DNA of 64,000 bases, taken from contig NZ_SNUG01000006.1 of assembly GCF_012027325.1 (NCBI RefSeq), forward strand, positions 1-64,000, read 5' to 3'. The translations under genes and the position numbers were made by a program. The stretch comes from Thermococcus sp. M39. GTDB taxonomy: Archaea; Methanobacteriota_B; Thermococci; Thermococcales; Thermococcaceae. The notes beneath the pieces were generated by a model. It was not told the origin of the DNA and ran no database searches. It saw nothing but the letters and a program-made list of their open reading frames with translations. How positions within the stretch are numbered: position 1 is the first letter of the stretch; the number at the start of each line of letters is the position of its first letter. This document shows, piece by piece, positions 43,217 through 51,687 of the stretch.

Positions 43217-44287
43217 TCAGAGTTGCTTTGGCAAGATGAGGATATCGTCTTTATTTATGTAGAAAGTAACTGGTCCTTGTGGCTTTAAGCCCATAACGTC
43301 CTTATCACTTATGGTTCTTGCAATGATTCTAGTTTCTCCGAACATTCCAACGACCTCGATAAAGAATCCATAGTATTCGATGAGATCAACCTTACCTTCA
43401 AGCTTCACAGCATTTTCAATTGGCTTTAAGCTGATACGCTCTGGCCTAATAACGATGACAACTTTGTCGCTCTTGTCGGTATATGTTAGCCCTTCAAGTC
43501 TGAAGTGTTCAAACTCTACTGTAACCTTGTCGCCATGTCTTTCAACAACCTTTGCTGGAATTACGTTTGTCTTGCCCATGAAAGATGCAACAAATTCAGT
43601 CTTGGGCTTCTCGTAGATTTCCTTCGGCGTTCCGACCTGCTCAACGGTTCCAACGTTCATCACTGCTATCCTATCACTTATTGCCATTGCCTCCTCTTGG
43701 TCGTGTGTAACGTAAAGGACTGTAATGCCAAGTTCCCTTTGTATTCTCCTGATTTCTGAACGCATCTCAAGCCTGAGCTTTGCATCAAGGTTTGAAAGAG
43801 GTTCATCGAGGAGAAGCAATTTAGGCTCAACGACTATAGCTCTCGCTATTGCAACTCTCTGCTGCTGACCACCGCTAAGCTGAGTAGGATATCTGTCCTC
43901 AAAGCCTTCGAGCTTAACAAGTTCTAATGCCCATTTGACCTTTCTCTCAATTTCTTCCTTTGGAAGCTTCCTAATTTTGAGCCCATAAGCGATGTTGTCA
44001 TAAACTGTCATGTGAGGCCAAAGAGCATAGTTCTGGAACACTAAGACTGCCCCTCTTTCGCTTGAGCTAAGATATGTAACCTCTTGGTCGTCAAAGAATA
44101 TCTTTCCGCTGTCTGGGAAGTCAAGACCAGCAATAATTCTCAATGTTGTGGACTTTCCACATCCAGATGGCCCAAGTAAAGTAAACAGCTCGCCGTGCTT
44201 TATATGCAGGTCAATTCCCTTTAATGCGACGGTTTCTCCGAAGGTTTTAACAATATTCTCAAGTTTGACTTCAACCAACTTTCTCAC
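43217..44287 (-). CDS. ABC importer ATP-binding protein (iron/thiamine/sugar type)
   Basis: The 356-residue protein has Walker A LLGPSGCGKSTTLRII, signature QLSGGQQQRVAIARAI, Walker B LLLLDEPLSNLDAKLR and the His in VTHDQEEAM. A C-terminal TOBE-type region (about 240-350) with VVIVIRPERISLKPIE indicates an importer of the MalK/FbpC/PotA group. It completes the importer with the permease and binding protein upstream, and stops near the DUF447 gene. There is a one-base gap between the permease stop and its start. Confidence 0.94.
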   Translation of the reverse strand: MRKLVEVKLENIVKTFGETVALKGIDLHIKHGELFTLLGPSGCGKSTTLRIIAGLDFPDSGKIFFDDQEVTYLSSSERGAVLVFQNYALWPHMTVYDNIAYGLKIRKLPKEEIERKVKWALELVKLEGFEDRYPTQLSGGQQQRVAIARAIVVEPKLLLLDEPLSNLDAKLRLEMRSEIRRIQRELGITVLYVTHDQEEAMAISDRIAVMNVGTVEQVGTPKEIYEKPKTEFVASFMGKTNVIPAKVVERHGDKVTVEFEHFRLEGLTYTDKSDKVVIVIRPERISLKPIENAVKLEGKVDLIEYYGFFIEVVGMFGETRIIARTISDKDVMGLKPQGPVTFYINKDDILILPKQL

Positions 44288-44288
44288 C

Positions 44289-46130
44289 TCATGTTAATCC
44301 TATGAATGCGTATCTTTGCTTGGTGATTATGTTAACTAACACAATTGAGAGTATCTGGACTGTAATTAACAGCACACCCAATGCCGCAGCAAGCTGAGCG
44401 CTTCCTGCTGCTGACATCATGATGTCTTTCATGAATGCTGTAATCGGTGCATACTGCATGTTGAGTGAACCTAATGTAATACCAACACTTGTCTCGCTCA
44501 TTGAATAAACGAAGCTTAGCATTGCACCACCAAAGACGTTAAGTGAAATCAGTGGTAGCAAGATACCGGTTATTGTCTTCCATCTGCTTGCTCCAAGGTT
44601 CATTGAAGCTTCTTCAAGTGAGACGTGAACCTGCTGAAGTCCTGCATAGACAGAACGTGCTGAGAAAGGCAGTCTTCTGATTGAATACGCTAGTATGAGT
44701 ACAAAAGCCGGGTTGAAGCTGAAGATGTTCGTTGGGTCTAGTGGTGTGTTGGGGAACACTTGTGAGAAGAAGTAGAAGTATCCCATTGCGACAACGATAC
44801 CTGGAACAGCGATTGGGATTATAACTAAGCTTTCAAGCACTGGGGTTAAGATTCCCTTAAATCTGCTGGTTGCATAAGAAGACGTTATTGAGAGGAGTAT
44901 GATGAGTATAACGGCGGCACCTGAATACATAAGGCTGTTTATGATATATCTTCTCACGTCGGGATTAAGAAGCATCTGCTTGACGTATTCCGTTGTAAAT
45001 CCTTGAGGCATTACAGTAACGCTCCATTGCTTGGAGAATGCCAATAGAACGACACCAATCTGTGGGAATATTGTGAAGAGCAGTAGTGGGAGCAACACTA
45101 TATAGATAATTGCAGCTTGCCATGGTTTTGGTTTGCTGACTCTTGGCTTCCATCTTCCACCTTTGCTGAGCATAGCATACTGCCTCAAGCTGACATACTT
45201 CCTAATTCCGAGGAATGCAAGCACAGCCAAAGTAAGCATTAAAATTGATAGTGCCGCAATCTCCGGGCTCCTCTCACCCAAACCATAGAGGAATTTGCTG
45301 AAGATTTGATAAGACATCAGTTTCTTAGCCAATGGGTCACCTTGGAAGACAATTGGTGCTGCTAAATCTTCAAGGCTAAAGATGAATACAAGCGTTGCAC
45401 CAGCGGCTATACCTGGTAAAGCTAATGGGAACGTTACTGTTCTAAATAAGTGGAAGCCTTTGCTCCCGAGATTTTCTGCCTGCTCCTCTAATGTTGGATC
45501 AATGTTAATAAAGCTTGCATAGGCGTTGAGGTAAACTATTGGATAGTACGTCATAGCCTGAGCTAAAACAACACCTGCCAAACCATCAATTTTAATCCTA
45601 AAGGGCAGTATGTGAAGCAACTCATAGAAAATGTAGTTGATTAAACCTGTATCGAGAAACATCTTCTTAATAACGTATGCATTAACGAATGGGGTAACTA
45701 ACAGGGGAATAAAGAGGGCAATTCTAAAGAAGTTTTTACCCTTAAAGTCATATCTCGCCATTACAAAGGCGAAGATTGTTCCCATAAGTGAAGCCAAAAG
45801 CGTCACAAGAGCAGCAACCACAAGTGAGTTAATTACAACTCCAAAGTCTATTCCCCTGATTAGATAAACAGTCTCCCCAGTTGCAGTAACAGTCTTTATA
45901 GCAAAATCTCCCCTAGGTGGGAATTGGACGTAATAGCTTGAGGTTAATATGCTCTTAAACCAGTAAAGCGAAAAGTGTCCCTCATGACTGAATGCTATTG
46001 CCAGCATAGCCAAGACTGGCACAATTAGAAATATTACTATATAAAGCAGAGGGAAAAGATAAGAAAAGGCAACAAGAGGTTCAAACAAAGGTGTTCCAAA
46101 GAGTCTTTCACTCCATTTGCTTACTTTCAT
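44289..46130 (-). CDS. ABC importer permease with two fused membrane domains
   Basis: The 613-residue protein has twelve or more helices. It contains two binding-protein-dependent transport EAA-like loops: EEQAENLGSKGFHLFRTVTF (about 228-247) and EEASMNLGASRWKTITGILL (about 510-529). Fused double permeases are seen in Fe(III) (FbpB), thiamine (ThiP) and related importers. It overlaps the binding protein gene by four bases. Substrate specificity cannot be read from it. Confidence 0.93.
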   Translation of the reverse strand: MKVSKWSERLFGTPLFEPLVAFSYLFPLLYIVIFLIVPVLAMLAIAFSHEGHFSLYWFKSILTSSYYVQFPPRGDFAIKTVTATGETVYLIRGIDFGVVINSLVVAALVTLLASLMGTIFAFVMARYDFKGKNFFRIALFIPLLVTPFVNAYVIKKMFLDTGLINYIFYELLHILPFRIKIDGLAGVVLAQAMTYYPIVYLNAYASFINIDPTLEEQAENLGSKGFHLFRTVTFPLALPGIAAGATLVFIFSLEDLAAPIVFQGDPLAKKLMSYQIFSKFLYGLGERSPEIAALSILMLTLAVLAFLGIRKYVSLRQYAMLSKGGRWKPRVSKPKPWQAAIIYIVLLPLLLFTIFPQIGVVLLAFSKQWSVTVMPQGFTTEYVKQMLLNPDVRRYIINSLMYSGAAVILIILLSITSSYATSRFKGILTPVLESLVIIPIAVPGIVVAMGYFYFFSQVFPNTPLDPTNIFSFNPAFVLILAYSIRRLPFSARSVYAGLQQVHVSLEEASMNLGASRWKTITGILLPLISLNVFGGAMLSFVYSMSETSVGITLGSLNMQYAPITAFMKDIMMSAAGSAQLAAALGVLLITVQILSIVLVNIITKQRYAFIGLT

Positions 46131-47521
46131 CCTTGCACCTCCGCTAACACCTTGTTGTATTTAGCTCTTGCAGCATCTCTCCACTCCTGCATAAGGGTGT
46201 CTTTAAATCCTGAATCCTTAATGAGCCTCTCATTTATTTTCTTTGCATACTCCTCAGTGAAGGTAACCACCTGCCCTGAGTCCGGATCTTTAAACTGTAT
46301 TGGAGCCAAAAGCTGTGCCTTAAGCTGCTCGTACTTTTCTTTGCTTATCTTTCCTTGCTTGTAAGCCTGAACAAGGGCAACCCATGCTCTGTGGAGTTCT
46401 TGGTTTGCATCAACCAATGTAGCCTTGAAGTAGAACTGCATTGCATAAATCGTAGCCAATGCTCTTGCATCATCAAACTGAATACCTTGGGTTTGCAAAG
46501 CTAATTCATAAGCTTTCTTTAAATCTGGCCTCTTCTGTCCCTCTGGAGTGTCAAAGACTGCGGGATTAACTGGAAGTCTGTTAACATCTTCGTTAAGCCA
46601 AATCTTTTGTCCCTCTGTGAGTACCCAGTAAATGAAAGCTTGTGCAGCCTCTGGGTGTTGGGAGTTCTTAAGCAAGGCAATTGGGTCACCATTGATGATA
46701 CTCTCTCCCTTTGGAATGATATAAACACATGAGGGATTAAGCTTCATTGCAGTGTATCCATAGAAGTCAATTGTGTTTCCAACAGCTATGTCACCAGCTA
46801 TAACGGCCTCCCTAACAGCATCACTTGCATCGTAAATCTTTGAGTTTGCAGCTATGATTGTGAGAACCTTCCATCCCTCTTCCCAACCAAAAGCTTGGAG
46901 AATAATCTGGTAAATTCTTGTGTTTGAGGTGCTCCTTGTTGGATCAGCAATACCAACTTGTGGTGGGTCTAGTGCAAAAGTCTCGCTTGCTATATCCTCC
47001 CATCTCTCTGGCATTGGAAGGTTCCACCTCTTAAGGACGTCCTTATTCACTGTGAAACCAAACGATGAAAGTGCAGCTGCAATCCAGTAAACTTTTCCAT
47101 CGTCACCTTTTCTAACCATTGGCATTCCAGCAATATCTTCCTTTATTTGTGTTCCAAGAAGTCCAAGAACCTTTTCATCTGTGATTGGAGCTAAATAGCC
47201 TTGTTTGAAGAGGTCATCAAAGAGCGTTGGCCCTCCACCCCACCCAATATCAGCACCTTTCTCAATTAGGGCTGGCCACTGTGAATCTGGAGCTTTGATG
47301 AATTTAATGTTCACAATGTTATACTGCTTAGCAATGTCACTCTTTAGAAATGCCTCTTTTGCCAGCATTTGAATAGTAGTGTCGTGTCTTGTTAGAACTA
47401 TTAAAGTTATTCCCTCCCCAGTTTTCTGGGTTGTCGTTGTCTGCTCTCCACCACCAATACATCCAGACACTATGCTAATGAGAAACAGCAGTACAAGTGA
47501 AAGAGCAATGCCTTTTTTCAT
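46127..47521 (-). CDS. ABC importer substrate-binding lipoprotein
   Basis: The 464-residue protein has a lipoprotein signal with ISIVSGCIGGG (lipid-modified Cys near residue 21), a Thr-rich linker, and a type 2 periplasmic binding fold of the FbpA/ThiB class. Segments such as DIGWGGGPTLFDDLFKQGYL, FGFTVNKDVLKRWNLPMPER and VGNTIDFYGYTAMKLNPSCV match that fold. The ligand is probably a metal, a vitamin or a small anion. It precedes the permease in the operon and begins a short distance after the CGP-CTERM protein gene. Confidence 0.92.
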   Translation of the reverse strand: MKKGIALSLVLLFLISIVSGCIGGGEQTTTTQKTGEGITLIVLTRHDTTIQMLAKEAFLKSDIAKQYNIVNIKFIKAPDSQWPALIEKGADIGWGGGPTLFDDLFKQGYLAPITDEKVLGLLGTQIKEDIAGMPMVRKGDDGKVYWIAAALSSFGFTVNKDVLKRWNLPMPERWEDIASETFALDPPQVGIADPTRSTSNTRIYQIILQAFGWEEGWKVLTIIAANSKIYDASDAVREAVIAGDIAVGNTIDFYGYTAMKLNPSCVYIIPKGESIINGDPIALLKNSQHPEAAQAFIYWVLTEGQKIWLNEDVNRLPVNPAVFDTPEGQKRPDLKKAYELALQTQGIQFDDARALATIYAMQFYFKATLVDANQELHRAWVALVQAYKQGKISKEKYEQLKAQLLAPIQFKDPDSGQVVTFTEEYAKKINERLIKDSGFKDTLMQEWRDAARAKYNKVLAEVQG

Positions 47522-47611
47522 TTTGGCTCACCTCTGATGGGTTCTACAAAAGCTTCTTTAAATTTTTGCCACAAAAAAATGTTAAAAAATTAAAGGTTTA
47601 GAGAGAAAAAT

Positions 47612-48742
47612 TCACTTTCTTCTTCTCAAGAGCAGTGGAATCAATGCTAATCCAACAAGGGCTGCTGGACCGCATGTCTTGCTTGTTGTGGCTGGAGCTG
47701 AAGTGCTTGTTTCAGCTGGCTTTTCAGTCTCTGCTGGCTTTTCTGTTGTGGTTTCTGCTGGCTTCTCTTCTACTTTGCTTGCCTCTTTAAGTGCCCAGTG
47801 GATGAAGTTTGTAACGAAGGTTGGACCGTCAAGTGGAACTCCGTGGTATTTTGGAGCCCATGTTGGCTCGTAGTCACCGTATGGTGATTCACCGCTAACG
47901 ATGAGCAAGCTCTGCTTTCCGTTGTCGAACTTGACAAACTCAACTGCTAAGAGTGTAAACACTCCAGTGTCGCCGGCCATGTAGGCATTTGCTGGTGGGT
48001 CGTTGTTCTCAACGATTGTACCATCTGTAGTTGTCTTGACGATTCTGTAAACGTTCTCTGGTATGTTTCCATCAACGAGCTTCTGCCAGTTTCCATTGTC
48101 ATCAACATAAGCAACAACGCCAGGACCGTGGTAGAGGACTTTTCCTCCGTTCTTGAAGCCCTCAGTAATCATGCTTGCATCTGGAGTGTTTGGATCGGGG
48201 TTAACAATACCAACAACTCTGTATCCTCTTCCAGCGTTGCTTGTTGGGTCTTCAACTGAACAGAGATCCAATCTGAGGTGGCCAATTCCAAGCTGGTCAA
48301 GGAGTGAATTAACAGTGTCTTGAACTTGTACACCGCTTCCATAATCGCTGTCACCAGCAATCCAGAGAACCTTTCCACCTTGCTTGAACCACTCTGCAAT
48401 TGCTTGAATCTCATCTGGCTCGAATGGACTTGATGGCTGACCAATGATAAGCATGTCAACATCTTTGAGAGCATCGGCTGTAATTTTATCACCAAGGTGT
48501 GGGATGCCTAAGGTGTCAGCAGCAGCTGGATCACCGAAGTATGCCCACTTCACATCAGTGATTGTCTTTACAATGCCATGTGCTAAAGTCTCATTGGTGT
48601 CTCTGTCAAGAACGTCTCCTGCAAGGTACTTGTCATTTTCACCGTGGGCTAGATCCACAGCGACAGTCGCTGCGCTGGCAAAAGCAATTCCGAAAAGCCC
48701 GAAAAGAACAAAAACTGACAGTAGTATTGAAAGCTTCTTCAT
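47612..48742 (-). CDS. Secreted CGP-CTERM protein with a glutamine-amidotransferase-like domain
   Basis: About 376 residues. A signal peptide (about 1-26) is followed by a ThuA/GATase-like region (about 30-330): MLIIGQPSSPFEPDEIQAIA, then GGKVLWIAGDSDYGSG and later SLLIVSGESPYGDY. A Pro/Thr/Glu-rich linker leads to TSKTCGPAALVGLALIPLLL and RRRK, the CGP-CTERM signal. It is exported and retained at the surface. It lies upstream of the ABC importer on the same strand and could serve as an accessory surface protein. Catalytic residues of a true amidotransferase are not evident. Confidence 0.9.
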   Translation of the reverse strand: MKKLSILLSVFVLFGLFGIAFASAATVAVDLAHGENDKYLAGDVLDRDTNETLAHGIVKTITDVKWAYFGDPAAADTLGIPHLGDKITADALKDVDMLIIGQPSSPFEPDEIQAIAEWFKQGGKVLWIAGDSDYGSGVQVQDTVNSLLDQLGIGHLRLDLCSVEDPTSNAGRGYRVVGIVNPDPNTPDASMITEGFKNGGKVLYHGPGVVAYVDDNGNWQKLVDGNIPENVYRIVKTTTDGTIVENNDPPANAYMAGDTGVFTLLAVEFVKFDNGKQSLLIVSGESPYGDYEPTWAPKYHGVPLDGPTFVTNFIHWALKEASKVEEKPAETTTEKPAETEKPAETSTSAPATTSKTCGPAALVGLALIPLLLRRRK

Positions 48743-48775
48743 GGCGTTCACCAAAAATGTCTAACGTATAAAGCA

Positions 48776-48788
48776 GTTATAAATCTTA
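48776..48788 (-). promoter_or_regulatory. Promoter of the 47612 CGP-CTERM gene
   Basis: On the minus strand AAGATTTATAACTG is a TATA element about 35 bases before the ATG at 48742. Confidence 0.5.
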
Positions 48789-48892
48789 TTGAACCCCCAT
48801 TAGGTAACAATGTGTAGCGAGGCACTCGAATTTATATTGGTAGATGTTGAGAAACCCAACACCAAAAGACAGCACTGGGGAGTTATGTACAC

Positions 48893-48916
48893 TCATGATA
48901 TTCTGACATCATGATA
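48893..48916. repeat. Direct repeat TCATGATA upstream of tyrS
   Basis: Two copies of TCATGATA start exactly 16 bases apart (48893 and 48909), each containing the palindrome TCATGA. They lie 60-80 bases upstream of tyrS and could bind a regulator. Only the repeat pattern supports this. Confidence 0.35.
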
Positions 48917-48973
48917 ACATTAAATGCGTAAATGCCTTAAAGGATAACGTCATTTTTGGCTTAGGTGGTGTGA

Positions 48974-50101
48974 ATGGACATAGAGAAAAAGATTGAGTTG
49001 ATAACAAGAAAGCCAACTGAGGAGGTATTGACCGTAGAAAATTTGAGACAACTCTTGGAAATGGGAGTTCCTCTTCAGCATTATATAGGATTTGAAATAA
49101 GCGGTTACATTCATCTCGGTACTGGATTGATGGCGGGTGCAAAGATTGCTGACTTCCAAAAAGCAGGCATAAAAACAAGGATATTCCTAGCAGACTGGCA
49201 CAGCTGGATTAATGACAAGCTCGGCGGAGACCTTGAGACAATTCAAAAAGTAGCTTTAACTTACTTTAAAGAAGGAATGAAGCAGAGCATCAAAGTTATG
49301 GGCGGAGATCCAGATAAGGTAGAGTTCGTCTTAGCGAGTGAGATCCTTGAAAAAGGTGACTACTGGCAGACCGTCATTGATATTTCAAAGAACGTTACTT
49401 TAAGCAGAGTTATGCGTTCCATCACAATCATGGGCAGGCAGATGGGGGAGGCAATAGACTTTGCAAAGCTGATCTACCCGATGATGCAGGTTGCTGACAT
49501 ATTCTACCAAGGAGTCAACATTGCACACGCTGGAATGGATCAAAGAAAGGCTCATGTCATCGCAATAGAAGTCGCTGAAAAGCTGAAGTACCATCCGCTT
49601 GTCTGGGAAGGCAAGAAATACAAGCCGGTTGCAGTTCACCACCACCTCCTACTTGGTCTGCAAGAACCACCAAAGTGGCCAATTGAGAGCGAAGAGGAGT
49701 TCAAAGAAATAAAAGCACAGATGAAGATGAGCAAGTCAAAGCCATACTCCGCTGTTTTCATACACGACAGCCCCGAAGAGATTAGGCAGAAGCTTAGGAA
49801 GGCATTCTGTCCTGCAAGAGAAGTCAGATACAATCCAGTTCTAGATTGGGCAGAGCACATAATCTTTAGGGAGGAGCCAACCGAATTTACCATTCACAGA
49901 CCAGCTAAGTTCGGTGGTGATGTAACGTACACAACGTTTGAAGAGCTCAAGAAGGACTTTGCTGAAGGAAAGCTGCACCCACTTGACCTGAAGAATGCGG
50001 TTGCCGAATACTTGATAGAGCTCCTCAAGCCAGTCAGAGAGTACTTTGAAAAGCACCCAGAACCTTTAGAGCTGATGAAAGAAGTTAAGATTACGAGATG
50101 A
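48974..50101 (+). CDS. tyrS: Tyrosyl-tRNA synthetase
   Basis: The 375-residue class I synthetase has HLGTG in place of HIGH (GYIHLGTGLMAGAKIADFQK), the tyrosine pocket MQVADIFYQGVNIAHAGMDQ and AQMKMSKSKP with the KMSKS motif. It attaches tyrosine to tRNA-Tyr. Its C-terminal domain is short, as usual in archaea. The ATG lies downstream of TTAGGTGGTG, and no long leader is seen. Confidence 0.96.
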   Translation: MDIEKKIELITRKPTEEVLTVENLRQLLEMGVPLQHYIGFEISGYIHLGTGLMAGAKIADFQKAGIKTRIFLADWHSWINDKLGGDLETIQKVALTYFKEGMKQSIKVMGGDPDKVEFVLASEILEKGDYWQTVIDISKNVTLSRVMRSITIMGRQMGEAIDFAKLIYPMMQVADIFYQGVNIAHAGMDQRKAHVIAIEVAEKLKYHPLVWEGKKYKPVAVHHHLLLGLQEPPKWPIESEEEFKEIKAQMKMSKSKPYSAVFIHDSPEEIRQKLRKAFCPAREVRYNPVLDWAEHIIFREEPTEFTIHRPAKFGGDVTYTTFEELKKDFAEGKLHPLDLKNAVAEYLIELLKPVREYFEKHPEPLELMKEVKITR

Positions 50102-50228
50102 GTTTTTATTTCCGTTTTAATTTCCCTTTTCTGGTTTAATTGAGCTTAACTAAGTATCCAGAATTGCAGACAGTTTGATTTATTACCAAGAGATTATTTT
50201 TGAGAAGTTTGCTCAGAAGAGTTTGTTG

Positions 50229-50316
50229 TGGTGCGGGGGCGGGGATTTGAACCCCGGAACCCCTACGGGACGGGACCCTCAATCCCGCGCCTTTGACCAG
50301 GCTCGGCAACCCCCGC
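50229..50316 (-). tRNA. tRNA-Leu (GAG)
   Basis: On the minus strand the sequence folds as a full cloverleaf with acceptor arms GCGGGGG and CCCCCGC, anticodon loop TTGAGGG (anticodon GAG), and a long variable arm typical of leucine tRNA. The TTC-loop reads GGTTCAAATCC. The CCA end is encoded at 50229-50231. Confidence 0.95.
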
Positions 50317-50344
50317 TCAAGCCAAAATATTTCGATCAAAATCA

Positions 50345-50354
50345 ACTTATAAAG
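50345..50354 (-). promoter_or_regulatory. tRNA-Leu promoter
   Basis: On the minus strand ACTTTATAAG is a TATA box about 30-38 bases upstream of the tRNA-Leu 5' end at 50316, the usual tRNA spacing. Confidence 0.6.
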
Positions 50355-50370
50355 TTTTCTGTTTGGTACT

Positions 50371-50388
50371 ACCGAAAAATTTATAAAA
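50371..50388 (+). promoter_or_regulatory. tRNA-Lys promoter
   Basis: ACCGAAAAATTTATAAAA is a strong BRE/TATA element about 30 bases upstream of tRNA-Lys. It stands back to back with the tRNA-Leu promoter, so the two tRNAs are divergently transcribed from one short region. Confidence 0.65.
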
Positions 50389-50415
50389 TGCTTGACTCCC
50401 AATGATTTTGGACGC

Positions 50416-50493
50416 GGGCCGGTAGCTTAGCCTGGTTAGAGCGGCGGACTCTTAATCCGCAGGTCGGGGGTTCAAATCCCCCCCGGCCCGCCA
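50416..50493 (+). tRNA. tRNA-Lys (CTT)
   Basis: The acceptor GGGCCGG pairs with CCGGCCC, the anticodon stem-loop is GCGGACTCTTAATCCGC (anticodon CTT), and the T-arm reads GGGGGTTCAAATCCCCC. The discriminator is G and CCA is encoded at 50491-50493. Confidence 0.95.
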
Positions 50494-50500
50494 ACAAGCT

Positions 50501-50522
50501 GCACTTCTTCTGGAGTGCTTTT
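50501..50522 (+). terminator. Inverted repeat with T run after tRNA-Lys
   Basis: GCACT and AGTGC pair around TCTTCTGG and are followed by TTTT. It likely ends the tRNA-Lys transcript, although the DEAD-box gene starts only 14 bases later. Confidence 0.4.
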
Positions 50523-50535
50523 CTGAGACAAGAAA

Positions 50536-51684
50536 ATGAGTTTTGAAAAATTAGGACTCTCAGAAAATACACTGGGAGCAGACAGAAGAAAAGGGTTCTC
50601 GGAACCTACAGACATTCAGAGGGAAGTTATCCCTCTGTTCTTAAGAGGAGACGCAGACATAGTTGGACAATCACAGACAGGAACTGGAAAAACTGCATCA
50701 TTCGCATTACCGCTTGTAGATGTTATCAACGAGTATGAAAGGGAAGTCCAAGCAATAATTTTAACGCCAACCAGAGAGCTTGCTCTTCAAGTAACTGACG
50801 AGATAAAGTCGCTTAGAGGCAAGAAAAGGATAAGAGTTCTTTCAGTATATGGAGGACAACCAATAGGCCCCCAGATAAGATCCCTTAGAAAAGGAGCCCA
50901 CATAGTGGTTGGAACTCCTGGAAGAGTTCTCGATCACATCAGAAGAGGCACATTGAGGCTTGACGGAATTCAATACTTCATCCTAGATGAAGCTGACAGA
51001 ATGCTCGATATGGGCTTCATAGATGATATAAGAGCAATATTCAGAGAGACACCAAGAAATAAGCGTGTCCTTATGTTTTCAGCAACGATGCCCCGTGAAG
51101 TTTTGAGGCTAGCAAAACGATACATGAAGGAATATGAGCTGATAAGAACAAGCAGCGACGAGCCAGTTCCAGAACTTGTGGAGCAAGAGTATATTGAAGT
51201 TGTACCAGCAAGGAAAATATCCGTGTTGAAAAGAATATTAAACAGTAAATTCTATGGAATAATCTTCTGCCAAACGAAGAGGGAGACTAGGATATTGGCA
51301 GAAAAGCTTGCACGTATGGGATATAGCGCTGAAGCTTTAAACGGAGATATGAGCCAAAGAAGCAGAGAAAGAACCTTGATGCGCTTCAAAAGACGAAAAA
51401 TAAACATTCTAGTTGCCACAGATGTTGCTGCAAGAGGAATAGACGTTCAAGACATCACTCACATTGTAAACTATTCTTTGCCACAAAACGCTGAAATGTA
51501 TATCCACAGGATTGGAAGAACGGGACGGGCAGGTAAGAGAGGGAAAGCAATAACATTCATCATGCCGGGAGAGTATAGGAGGTTAAGATACATTGAGAGC
51601 GTTGCAAAAGTTAGCATAAAGAAATCAAAGCTTCAAGAAAGCATAGACAAAGAAAAGAGAAGAGACTCAAGAAAGAGATACTGA
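50536..51684 (+). CDS. DEAD-box RNA helicase
   Basis: The 382-residue protein has the full set of helicase motifs: the Q motif GFSEPTDIQREVIPL, Walker A GQSQTGTGKTASF, PTRELALQV, GTPGRVLDH, DEAD as LDEADRMLDMGF, SAT in MFSATMP, and ATDVAARGIDVQDITHIVNY and HRIGRTGRAG of the second domain. It unwinds short RNA duplexes with ATP, and may help ribosome assembly or cold response. There is no C-terminal extension beyond a basic KRRDSRKRY tail. No clear ribosome binding site is seen before the ATG. Confidence 0.94.
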   Translation: MSFEKLGLSENTLGADRRKGFSEPTDIQREVIPLFLRGDADIVGQSQTGTGKTASFALPLVDVINEYEREVQAIILTPTRELALQVTDEIKSLRGKKRIRVLSVYGGQPIGPQIRSLRKGAHIVVGTPGRVLDHIRRGTLRLDGIQYFILDEADRMLDMGFIDDIRAIFRETPRNKRVLMFSATMPREVLRLAKRYMKEYELIRTSSDEPVPELVEQEYIEVVPARKISVLKRILNSKFYGIIFCQTKRETRILAEKLARMGYSAEALNGDMSQRSRERTLMRFKRRKINILVATDVAARGIDVQDITHIVNYSLPQNAEMYIHRIGRTGRAGKRGKAITFIMPGEYRRLRYIESVAKVSIKKSKLQESIDKEKRRDSRKRY

Positions 51685-51687
51685 GAT

